A stretch of DNA of 49,260 nucleotides, taken from positions 1-49,260 of the forward strand of contig KN880606.1 in assembly GCA_000934385.1 (NCBI GenBank), read 5' to 3'. The stretch comes from Cylindrobasidium torrendii FP15055 ss-10 (lineage: Eukaryota > Basidiomycota > Agaricomycetes > Agaricales > Physalacriaceae). Below the pieces are notes generated by a model that was not told the DNA's origin, did no database searches, and saw only the letters and a list, made by a program, of their open reading frames with translations. A program made the translations under genes and the position numbers. This document shows, piece after piece, positions 1-10,358 of this stretch (the stretch's first letter is position 1; each line of letters opens with the position of its first letter).

Positions 1-315
1 CCTAGCCTAGGAATAAGTCCTTGAAACTGCAGGGACATTCTTAAACATAGGTCGAAATACATGTTTGACATCGTAGGATAGATATTTTAGTACAACACAA
101 TGTTTGAACGTAGTCTGCCATGATTGCAGATGGTCTTCTCCTCGATGCGCCACACTACCCCCACCCCGATCACCCCATAACTCAGCAACGCGTTAATTAT
201 ATTTCAAACGGATTGAAGATATGGAAAGCTGGTACCTTGGGCATACTTTCTATGTAAAAAAATAGGGTGTTAAAATTTTTTCTCTCAAGCCGGGCGCTTC
301 AGAATCAAGTACAAT

Positions 316-683
316 TTGAAGGGCCGTGCACGGGTGACAAGGTCCAAGGAGAATATGCTGTTGATTTGCGACGAGCGGGAACGGAGCCTCGCATCACTTG
401 AGTATGAAGCAACGCGGTGGGATGAGCGATCGAGTGGCTGGGATGGGATGTCGACGGAACTCGCAGAAGGCGTACGGGCGTATGCATCGATGGAAGGCGT
501 GCCCTCGCAGCTCATTTCAAACAATTGTGGATGCAGCCAGCCCCGAAGAAGAAGGTATGTGTGATGGACAGAATTGAGATTGAGGAGACTGCAGAGGGCG
601 ATTTGGATGCCGAGGATGACATATCGCCCGCAAATGCTCTTCGCCCGCCCCTACCTGGTCTTCGCGAGGCACTGGACTCATAG
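316..683 (+). pseudogene. Decayed coding fragment, possibly transposase C-terminus
   Basis: Two overlapping open frames cover this stretch. The first (316-564) has an acidic, helical composition with the segment STELAEGVRAYAS. The second (about 531-683) runs through PAPKKKVCV and ends in PGLREALDS before a stop. The style (alternating Arg/Glu helices, then an acidic tail) is like the C-terminal part of fungal KDZ-type transposases, but I see no catalytic motif and no convincing start. It could equally be the last exons of an unrelated lost gene. Treat it as debris. Confidence 0.25.
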
Positions 684-2311
684 TTAGCTTAGCACTGTAT
701 TTCTTACTGTTTATCTTATATTTTGTATTTTTGCCGCCACACTGATGCCGATCTCCGTTGACGGGAATCGAAATTGAGCGAAAACCCCTCGAAATGATTA
801 TATTTAAAGATATAGAGGCTTAGTAATCGTCTGAAAGAGAGGTTTTGTAGAGTAAGCTGTGCCATGTATAGAAATTACCCTGGAATGGTTATAACCTTTG
901 CAAGATCGCAAATTGGCAAGTTTGCATCTGGCCAAATCTGGAAATGGGCCATTGGATCTAACCTTCAGAAGAGTGTCAATGGCTGCAGCAAGGGTTGCGC
1001 CTTTTGCCTCACACTTTCGAGCGGCTTCAGATATTTAAGTACATTCTTTGACACTCCAAGAGTTGGGATTTTTCACATGATCTCGAGACAAGTGAATTGA
1101 ACTCGGTTGGTGACGAGTTTGTAGAGAAGACACAGGCCCCATACCAAGATCCCGACGAGGTTCTTAACACATTTTTTAATACTATTGAACTTGACGAAGA
1201 ATTTTAATCACACGTAATGTGCTACTTACATTCCCTACGTATAGTAAAAAGACTTCGTATTTCGAGCTATCTACTCGCGCGCACAATTGCACGGCTTCTC
1301 ACTCCTAAACAGGCATCGAGGCATCATGAGCCGGCGTTGAGCTGTGAGCTGCGCTGTGCTGAGCCGAAAACCCCTATCAAGCTCGGCGCAGCTCAGGCTC
1401 GGCTCACGGCAACACTAGCATAGTTTGGGTAAGGTGACGGTGGATGGGGTCTGTAGCGATGAGATGGAAAACCAATGCGGAGACGATATGCGGGGCGTGC
1501 GGTACATTCATATCACCTACAATGACATCCTCGAACACTCGAACACCTTCCCCAAAGTCGTGTGGGCCATTTGGCTCTGTCCGACGTTGAAAAGAGCAAC
1601 CACACCCCGTCATGATGTCTTCGAGCCTCCACCCGGAAGTGGTCATGGTCGAGTCCGAGGGTTGATCGCGGGACTTAGCGAGCACAGACGTTTGAGGTAG
1701 AATCCGTTTCTACAGGCATGTATTCAAAAGCTTACAAGTGCAGGATGGCTGACGGTTGCGGGCGGGTACTAGAGCTCACGACTTTTTACAGAACACTCAC
1801 CGCCCTTGGATAGCCTTGGATTCATGTGAAGTTACATATATGGAGTCGAGCAAGTTGTATCCGTAGTATGAATGTTGGACCGCAGACATGTGGGATGACG
1901 AGCGCGAAAGTCCAGCCACATACAAAGTCCATAGACGTATACGATTGCCCAATAGTTTGTTCGAGGGCGCTCGCCGTGGCATCCGGTAGCTGCTTCACCA
2001 ATGCATCAGAGAAATGGGCGCGGGACAGTCATCGTGGCAGCGGCTGGGTGACATGGCGATATGGGCAACTACGTCGAAGGGTAAGTAGTCGTGGTTGGCG
2101 TCAGGGCACAGAATGAAATTCACGATGCCCTGGCGATGCCGTCAGTTCACGTGGTTCGATCGTCACCACACAACGTTCTCTTCTCCTCCACCACGGCCTC
2201 GGTTTTTGACGAGATCCGGGGGGGGTACGGCCGACAAGCGGCAAGAACAAACCGTAGAGAAAGATACCAGCACACAACGGCGCATACACAATACAGAGTG
2301 AGAAAATAGTA
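684..2311. other. Gene-poor stretch left of the island
   Basis: No gene can be supported here. An open fragment at about 1060-1209 (plus) reads through ELNSVGDEFVEKTQAPYQ and ends in TIELDEEF and a stop; it looks like a terminal exon without the rest of its gene. Positions 1325-1410 are rich in GAGCT/AGCTC words that form imperfect inverted repeats, a simple-sequence character rather than a gene. The short frames at 1404-2343 overlap on both strands and show no codon structure. Confidence 0.4.
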
Positions 2312-3486
2312 TTATTTCGCGCGGCGGCCTCTATCGCGAACAACAGTAATTAATGCATCGGGACACAGCGTGTCTCCGTTCAGCTCATTTGACTTCATGA
2401 AGTCCATGACTGTCTTCGACCATGACCACTTGTCATAACATATAGTGAGCGGCGGCCATTTAACCATATTGAACTGCACATGCACAACCTTGCTTGGGCA
2501 TTGATCCAACACACGCCACATGTGTTCGAACGGCTGAGGCGTACCACCAACCGGAATCTCAACAATAATGAGCAGCCTTGCATAGCAGTTGCGACCGAGA
2601 TGTTGCACCAGAGAGCCCACGCTCGAAACGGTTACCACCGCAGACAGCGTGAGCAGAGATGGCATGACATGCAATACGCTAGCTATGCGAAGAGTCAGTT
2701 GGTAAGCACTCGGATAGATGAGGACGCACGAAGACCCCGTATGCAAATCAAATTTGTAACAGCAGCCCAACCACCTCCCAGAGTCCATCCGTCCTGCACA
2801 TCGACAACAACCAATCGGGCCACACCCAGTACACGGGCCAGAATGCGCATATACCCCAACGCTTCACCACGGACCCGCGCCGTTAACTCTAGCTCGCGAA
2901 GGTTGAAGGTATGCATTATAGGCTCGTCCAGGTCGGACAAAGTATTGGCGGACGCTGTGAATTTGCGTACTCCTGCGATTGCGGCGGCAAGCGCACTCAG
3001 AGACAGTTGGCACCGCTGGATGCACAAGTCCTCTACACCGACGACGACCGAAGCGAGATGGTTGTTGCTGATGGTCATATGAGAGAGGACCACACATTTG
3101 AGATGGTGCAGACGCGGCCGAGCGGCAACCAGTCCCTTCCAATCAACACCGCTACTCCCTGCTCTGCCCACCCCGACCAGCTTCAACGACACCACAGCAT
3201 TTCTAACACCTGGCGTGTCGGCCGAGGATTGACAGAACGAGGATAGCCGGTCGCCATCGCGGAAACAGACAAGGCGAAGAACAACTCGACGAACCTCGTC
3301 TTCGCCGAGTGCATAGATGTAGTCATACATCGCCGCGGCAGCAGTACTCCCTGCAGCTGTACCCTCTCGTACTTTACGTCGAACTCGATCCTTCAGCATG
3401 TCGTAAATGAGTAGATATGTCCAGTGTTGCACCTGCAGCTTCAGCTCGTCAGGCATGGCGTTGTAGATTTCAGAGCCAGAGCTCAT
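2312..3486 (-). CDS. Family A paralog A1, hypothetical protein (375 aa)
   Basis: Unrecognised protein. Exons are complement(2730-3486) and complement(2312-2682), 1128 nt in all, joined by a 47-bp phase-1 intron. The N-terminus (MPDELKLQVQHW) resembles the first helix of an F-box, and the middle contains leucine-rich, LRR-like segments (LHHLKCVVLSHMTISNN). Just before the intron is the family signature GWTLGG..NLICIRGLP. Exon 2 carries VDVP/VEIP and DALITVV blocks. Two paralogs in this window (3696-4895 and 17236-18461) have the same architecture and the identical intron phase after Gly-Leu. It lies head-to-tail with A2 on the minus strand. A substrate-receptor (F-box/LRR) role is only a guess. 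The start was chosen as the first ATG of the open frame, at a position similar to that in the paralogs. Confidence 0.75.
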
Positions 3487-3695
3487 GGTGCATAAGAGAG
3501 AGAGGAATGCTACAATAGGTGATCCCGTCGAAAACTTTCGCTGACAGCCGAATAACCCCTATGAATCACAACACACCATGTCATAGGTGATGCATAAGAC
3601 AGTGCAGGAGAGTGGCGGGACACATACAAACGCCAGCATAGTGCGCACACAATGTGGCGCTCAGTTAAGATAATAGACCGATGCAATAGATGGCA

Positions 3696-4895
3696 TTATT
3701 CACTACGGAAGAAGTCTAGGTCATCCATACAAACTACAGAAAGCAGTGCATCCGGACACAGTACAACCTCGCCAGTCACGTTTGAAGCAGCCAGGCGTTG
3801 AACAAAACCCGCAAAGCTTTCATCCCCGAGGAGGTGAACCCCATCGCTACTCGGGACGTTCAAGACAACCTTGATGGACTTTGCATCGAGACACATGTCA
3901 AGGACATGCCACAAAGGCAGCAAGTCGGCAGTGGACCATCCAAAGGGCACATCGACGGTGACGACAATATCCGCTCGACAATCAGACCGAATGAAAGGAA
4001 GTACGTCGGCCAACGAGGACGCGGACACCGCAATAAACAAGGCCGCCATCTTGGGGTGTACAACCATATAGCTTGCTAGAGGATGTTAGAAAGCGAAGCG
4101 GGTGAAGCAGTAGGACTCACGCAGACCATACAGGCAGGTGCACTTTACCACATGCAACCATCCCCCGTCACCCAACTTCCAGCCTCTCTTGATGCCACGC
4201 AAATAGAGCCGGTCAACTCGATGCACACGGGACAGAAGCTGAGCGTATGCACCGCTCTCAGTCTCCGTAGCGGCGGCAAGCTCGATGAGTTCAAAAGCCC
4301 GGACGAAGGGCTCGTCAGATTGAGCGTCGCGCTGTGAAATTTTGTTGCCGGAGGCATTGAAGGATGGTACACCCGCCAATGCAATGGCCAACGTTGCATA
4401 TGCAATAGTGCAATCGATGAAGGACAAGTGGTCGAGTCCCTTCACCACCAGCCCAATTTCGGAAGGGCCGACCTTGACACCCGCAAGGGCCAATTGGCGA
4501 AGACGAAGGAAACTTTTGCGGGCAGACACAAATGTCTCCCATCGCCAGCAAAACAGCATTGTCCGGCAGTCAATATTGAGGATAACGATCGAAGTGGCAA
4601 CACCATTCAAGGCGGGCGCCTCGCGCAAGAAGCTGGACAACAGGCGGGCCTCCGTGATCTCCACGCTCTCCAATACAGTTTGACGGATGAAGTTGACGTC
4701 GAGGATAATCCAATCGTAGAGTGCAGCAGCCAGCGTCCCGCTCCTCTTGCCGCTGTCAATCTCGTCTCGCAGGTTGTCGATGATGGGCCCGATGGCATCG
4801 GCGGTGATGGCCCTTTTCAGCTCGACGGGCAGCTTCATCCAACCGCTCTTGCGCGAGCGCGACGGGGAGAGCTGCAGTTTATGTGAGACCGACAT
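3696..4895 (-). CDS. Family A paralog A2, hypothetical protein (384 aa)
   Basis: Second member of the family. Exons are complement(4121-4895) and complement(3696-4075), 1155 nt, with a 45-bp phase-1 intron at the same place as in A1 and A3 (after the Tyr/Trp-Gly-Leu signature, here VVKCTCLYGLP). The N-terminus MKLPVELKRAI is F-box-like. The central part shows leucine-rich strands (LRLRQLALAGVKVGPSEIG). Exon 2 contains VTVDVPFGW, PLWHVLDMC and VVLCPDALLSVV, closely matching A1 and more distantly A3. It lies about 200 bp from A1 on the same strand, consistent with tandem duplication. No catalytic motif or membrane segment is evident and function is unknown. Confidence 0.75.
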
Positions 4896-5383
4896 TGCAA
4901 GAAGACGAAGTGGAAAGCAGAGGACAACCAGGGCAAGGAAGAAAAAAAGGGCGCAAAACTCTCACCCATCCCGCCCACACAAGTACAAACAGATTATCTC
5001 ATTCAATAAGGCAGATACAACAGCCAAAAACCGTTCATACAGTCCTCAGGACATTTATGCCGACCCGGTCCAAATTGGGCAAGAGAGAATCGGACGATCG
5101 AAGCAAGCCGAAGGCAGAGGCGGTGAATTCAGAGAGGCACAGATTTATAGCTAGGCATTGATATGGAGATGGCGTACGCGGCGGCGCACTATAGGTACCA
5201 ATGCACGGAGGGCGGCCCATAATACACAATCAGAAGTACAAGAGGTACGGTGAAAATGAGTACCAAGCAGGTGCACGACATCCACATCAGAAAATACCAC
5301 ATCCAAAAGGATGTCTAGCGAATGCCTATGCTCAAAGAAACTGCACGGATGTCAGCAATGGTCAACAGCCAAGTGGTAACGCA

Positions 5384-6310
5384 CTAATCCTTCCGCATCA
5401 GACGGCCAAATACTTTGGCAAGGTCAGGCGACATGACAAATTCCAACGCGCCGACATGAACTGTCCTCCTCACCACAACGAGACGGTGCATGCGGACATG
5501 CTCAGTCCAGGTATGCCGGCCCATAATGCCGTCGTCGCCATCGCTATGCTGATACGTGAAGCAGAACCTGTCACCAAGCCGCCTCGTCCGTCCGTCCGCA
5601 TGCATCATCTGGGTGATAGCATAGCGCATTGGCCACCCGCGGGCCTCGTATTTGAGAAGGGCGCGTTGTCCTCCCGCCCGAGACACATGTGCGGAGATAG
5701 CCACGTTGACCTTCGAAACCAGGGTCTCTCTAGCATACAGGCAGACTAGATGCGACGAGGTGAATATATTGCAGACCACCGCTGAGAAGGTATCAGTAAG
5801 AAGAATGATAGGCCGAACGCAACACGCACTAGAATGAAAACCAATGACAGCCTCAACCGGAGATCCAACGACAGAAACAACCTGCACACGACGGGCTCCG
5901 CGCGTGAATTCCTTGACCGACTTTACACCCGTCATGCCGTCGTAGTGAGCCGACTTCCAGAGCTCCTCGCTGAAGACATATCCCTCCACCAGCAGGAAGT
6001 CAACAACAACCTGGCTTGCGGTGTCGTTGACAAATAAATCCAGGTCGGAATTGTCGAACAGGGTGCCCGTCATCATGGCCAGTACCGCCGAGCCTGACAA
6101 CAGGCCGCCAGTAAGGGCCAGGATTGCACGCACCCGCGAGAGGACATCCACATCGCCATCGGGAAGATATGGGGCGAAGAAGGAGGCAAGAACATTATAG
6201 ACGGGACCTCCAGACCGGAGGAAGGTGCGAACGCAATCACGCCTGAACTTGTCGACATGGGACAAGGCAAGGAGATCAGGGAGAGAGAGAGATGGGAGCG
6301 TGTTGGCCAT
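5384..6310 (-). CDS. F-box-like / nucleotidyltransferase-fold-like protein (292 aa)
   Basis: Exons are complement(5830-6310) and complement(5384-5781), 879 nt. The intervening 48-bp intron is stop-free and in frame, so retention would still give a protein. The N-terminus (LSLPDLLALSHVDKFRRD) looks like a short F-box. Residues about 70-95 carry LLSGSAVL, then a spacer, then NSDLDLFV, the Gly-Ser and Asp-x-Asp pattern of a nucleotidyltransferase-like fold. After splicing the sequence reads FHSTVVCNIF. This arrangement is common among uncharacterised Agaricomycete proteins. Whether it transfers nucleotides is not shown; these families are often degenerate. The ATG at 6310 was preferred because the open frame upstream lacks conserved character. 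Confidence 0.7.
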   Translation of the reverse strand: MANTLPSLSLPDLLALSHVDKFRRDCVRTFLRSGGPVYNVLASFFAPYLPDGDVDVLSRVRAILALTGGLLSGSAVLAMMTGTLFDNSDLDLFVNDTASQVVVDFLLVEGYVFSEELWKSAHYDGMTGVKSVKEFTRGARRVQVVSVVGSPVEAVIGFHSSACCVRPIILLTDTFSAVVCNIFTSSHLVCLYARETLVSKVNVAISAHVSRAGGQRALLKYEARGWPMRYAITQMMHADGRTRRLGDRFCFTYQHSDGDDGIMGRHTWTEHVRMHRLVVVRRTVHVGALEFVMSPDLAKVFGRLMRKD

Positions 6311-7882
6311 CAGCGCGTGTGACCTGTGTGTGATCAGCTGAGCGAGAGTTCGATTCCAAGCAACGCTTACCATAATGCAATGCTTGACGAATATGCGGCC
6401 GACTTGGACAGTACATAGTCGTGTTGACTGCAGACAAAATAAATCCATCAGCTCCAGGAACAGACACAGAAGGATTGACATACTCAAATTCATTCAAGCT
6501 GTCGTTACTGCAAGCAGTCAGCATCACGCGAGTGCTAGCATCGCAATCACTCACCCCATGAATAAGTGGGAGTATGCGTCCGCACGTGGAGAGGCGCTGC
6601 AATGGGTGAGCTAAGATAATACAGAAGGAGGCAGACGCACACGCTACTCCCGGAGAGCAACATCCCCGAATCTGAAAGGGACAGTGTAGGGGAAGAGAGC
6701 AACACGGAGGGGGGAGTCATGATAGAACTACAAAAACCAGATCCCGTCCAGCGAGTCAAGCTCAATTTATACCGCCAATTGCTAGCAACCATCCCCTAAG
6801 AAATCTGCCGCTTAAATCAAGGACCGTCCAAACTCTTCATTTTCTAGGCATGAGCCAAATCGGGTAGAACCCGTAGATCTCGACCGCGAGAGCGCACCCA
6901 AAGCCGAAATATTGTGCGGTTCAGCCCGCACAGTGCGCGAGATTGCACCACTCCCTGGGCACAACTGAATTGTACCTTGTCGCGATCAAAAGTGAGACCG
7001 CATCCCCCATCCCGCACGCAGCACATGCAAACTGAGACACCTCAAAATATCCCAGAGTAAATGTCCACAGCATATTCCATAGACAAAGAGACGGTACATG
7101 AGCAGAGACGTAGCACTGAGGACCACACACGCTGGACCTAACAAGTGTGTGTGCAAGGCAGCTCTCCTATGGATTGACCACTCAGATTAGGAGCTTGTGA
7201 TCGAAAAGAAGCGCGGACGAAATAGCATATCTGTCAATACCAGCGATGGACATACACAATGGACCCCCAGATGGACCCGGTACAAATGTGAAGGTTACAT
7301 CCTACCGGGATAGGCACACAGCGCGGCCGCCTTTACAATATGTCAGAGCCAGCAGTATGGAATATTAACTTTCGTGGACAGTAGAACGCGGTAGAAGCCA
7401 GTGCATTTAGTAAAGTAGTCACACTACGCCACAGTGTGACGATCAGAGAGCACTGCTTTTCAGAGTGCCATTCACGGTGACGACCCCGCCTATATCAGCG
7501 CCCACCACCAGGTGGAGACGCGGGTTTTGCTTACTGGCCTACGTGTTCATTCGATCCCACCAAGTCAACCAGCTGGCGGCGCACGCAAACAGAAATGCAT
7601 AGGGACACGTCAAAGTCGGCGGGCAGTCTGTTGGGACCAACAGAGTAAAAGAGCGAGGGCCTGAAAGACAGACGGGTGCGCAGTCTACATGCAGCGGGAG
7701 ATAGCGACTGACAATTACGCAGCCAACGGGATACATGTAGTACACTAAGAACAATAGTACCAAGAGTAGCATCACCAACCACAATACCCTCCTTCGTCCA
7801 AGCTAGATGATACCGTCAGATACAAATCCAAAGATTTTGACGAGACTCACTCGAAGTGGATGCACCAGCAATGTCTAGGCCA
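6311..7882. other. Gene-free stretch
   Basis: About 1.6 kb between two minus-strand genes. The open frames are short, overlap on both strands and show no domain. It contains short purine-rich runs and no clear repeat. It is probably the upstream region of the F-box/nucleotidyltransferase-like gene plus decayed sequence. Confidence 0.5.
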
Positions 7883-9161
7883 CTAGAACACCTCCGAGTC
7901 AGGCAGCACAGGTGGCTCGCCATCATCAGGAAGATAGTCTGGCAGCAGCGGAGCCATGGGAGACACATCAACAACCCCCAAGGGGGTTTCGTCGGCCAAT
8001 GCATCACAGACCTTTCCCTTGCCATCGGAGTCCTGGTCACCGCCAGGACGCGCCAGCAGAACGGCAAACTGGATACAGAGTTTGACCTTCTGTACGGGGG
8101 TGGATTTCTTGTCGACATAGCCCTGCAGAGTGAACCCAAGGAAGACATAGTCACCAGGGTACAAGTTCCCATCGAGCGCGCGTAGGTTGGCGTAGCGGGT
8201 AGGCTGGAAGGACTTGCGCCCGTCAAAAACGGGGACTGCAAGCAATCAGTAAGGCAAACAGGAAGGAGCAAAGTACGCACTCTTTTCATCATGCGGACGA
8301 GGCGCTAAGGGCAAATGAGTATCTTGGTGAGAAAGATAGGGAATAGCTCACAAGGTCCGTGTTTGGCTGAGTTCATCTCGGCAGGCTTGACATACTTCGC
8401 CTCGTTGGTCCCCTTGACGGACGTGACAAAGGATATGCCATCGTTCGAGAGGACAAAGACCGGCTTGTCAAAGGAGAGAAGGTTTGCAACCTGAGCAACA
8501 AAACGGGGCGCAAGGCGATGGATGAGGGCAATAGATATCTCCAGGGCCTTCACATCGTCATCCGGCTCATTGCGTACATCGATAACTCGGCCCACACACG
8601 AGAAGGATGCGTCGGGACGATGCTTGTCGCGAATGTCGGGCAGCGCAGGATCGTCGACAATGACACGGCGGGACAAACTGCCATAAGCGGAGACACGACC
8701 TGAAATGTTGGTTTTGTCGGGGTTGAACATAGGCTCCAAGTTGACACCGCGAGCATTTGTCCCGACGCGGAGGAGGCGACTGTGAAGACATTCAGCCAAG
8801 GAACGCACAATCAAACGAAGAGAAGACGCACTCAATCTCAGTGCCGTTGTACGGAAAGTCGTCGCGGAGATTACAGGTAGGCAGCCCATCCAGAGCTCGG
8901 ACGCCGCCGAACCGAGTACCATGCTCCGGGACTCTCTCGATAGGATCGATCCCTTCAACGACAAAGCCGCCTTCCGGACTCAAGGAAGTAGAAAGGTCGG
9001 ACGCGGAGGACGATATAGTGCTGCAAAGGGTATTAGTGATGAGCATACAGGACGGCGACGACGCACCTGGCTGCGGACACAGGAGAGGAGACAGGACCAG
9101 TCTTCTGCTTCTTGGCGTCCTTGTCGTCTTTCGAAGAGTTGGACCGTTTTGCAGGAGCCAT
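7883..9161 (-). CDS. Unknown protein with basic N-terminus and acidic tail (362 aa)
   Basis: Five exons: complement(9067-9161), (8832-9020), (8352-8779), (8281-8304) and (7883-8235), 1089 nt, all junctions in frame; exon 4 is a 24-nt micro-exon. The first 20 residues are rich in lysine, like a nuclear localisation signal (MAPAKRSNSSKDDKDAKKQK). The middle has beta-strand-rich segments (SFSCVGRVIDVRNEP, PVFVLSNDGISFVTSV). The second half contains LYPGDYVFLGFTLQGY and VKLCIQFAVLLARP, and the C-terminus is Pro/Asp/Glu-rich (PDYLPDDGEPPVLPDSE). I do not recognise the family. A basic start, beta-rich body and acidic tail would suit a single-strand DNA-binding protein, which would make sense next to a Helitron, but no OB-fold signature can be proved by eye. 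It is divergent from the RepHel gene. Confidence 0.7.
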
Positions 9162-10358
9162 GATGGGGGGAAAAGGCAGCAAGGAATCAGGCAGAACAAT
9201 GCAGTACATATAGTACATAAAATGTGACTCATTAAGGGCGCCGTGAAAATTTCATAGTGACCAGATCCATCGACCGCAGCGCATCGCGCCAAGATTTAGG
9301 GAGCTGGAAGGCAGTAAATCAGACCACGGATAGACAATGCACGATCGAATCACAACATCCCAAAGGGGATCGATCGGCATGGGCTCAATGATATGTGTCC
9401 CCTGTCCAGCCGTGCAAGCGCACCCATATATGTTCGCAGCGGTCCATTGTTCCGGTGCGCTCAATGGTGCAGACAAACAAGTGCAATGGAAAATGCATTA
9501 CCGCACCAATTCTGTACAACAACGAAGTGACAGACATATAGTTATATCAATGTCTCACCAGAAACGACAGAGAAGTGCAAGTGACACTGACAAAACAACC
9601 GAAATACCCAGTGCGTGATACGCGTGACTAGCAACATATTCTCACACAACCGAAGGCAAACGCGCCCGAGGACGTCCTCGAGTGGATCGGCCTCAACAAC
9701 CTGTGCCCCAGCCGAGAACAGTTGCATACAATCCGCCCAACCCTACAACTCCATCCACAGTGACTCGTAGCGGACATGGTACGTACCCTTGTAGATAACA
9801 GTTACGGCAATCTGAAAATATATGCAACGAGAAGACCGGATGCTGTGGGTCAACGAGTCTGGTAATACTTCGAGCAGCAGTATACGCTCATCCAAACGTG
9901 CGAATGAATCACAGTCAAGCCGCGGTACACACGAACGCCAGAGAAGAACACTGTTCACTGAGAGCAATCCATATATATATACAGTCAACGGTGAGCAATA
10001 ATCATCTCAATACGTGTGCAATCGTTAAGACTTAGGCCCACCCACATTGCCCATGCAACTTGGTATGTGCATATAGATACCTGTGTCTGCCATCTGACCA
10101 TAGCAGGAGACAAAGGCAGTGGCGCGCAGTCTACACAATCATATCGGGATTATGTGAACGTCGAGAAAGTAACAGGTAGCTGCCCCACCTCGAGAACAAC
10201 ATACGGTACTGACCCTGGGGATATAGGAACAGTAGGGCAGGCCGGACCGTCCCAACCGCGTATGAATATGTACTATCCTTGGGCCAACTCACCGAACCAA
10301 AGCAGATAATCTTCCACTGTCCACGCACAATGCTCATCTCAAGGGTTTGCTTGCAACA
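9162..10358. promoter_or_regulatory. Intergenic region between divergent 362-aa gene and RepHel gene
   Basis: About 1.2 kb with no convincing coding sequence, separating the start of the minus-strand unknown gene from the start of the plus-strand Helitron transposase. It presumably holds both promoters. A stretch at about 9967-9982 is TA-rich (tatatatatacag). I could not place a core promoter with confidence. Confidence 0.35.

Noticed and set aside
2480..3246. Plus-strand open frames opposite family A gene A1
   Set aside because: Shadow frames of the GC-rich coding exon; the minus-strand gene has conserved paralogs with the same intron, the plus frames do not.
6270..6370. Possible tRNA T-arm (GAGTTCGATTCC) near 6345
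   Set aside because: The flanking bases do not pair into a T-stem and no acceptor stem can be built.
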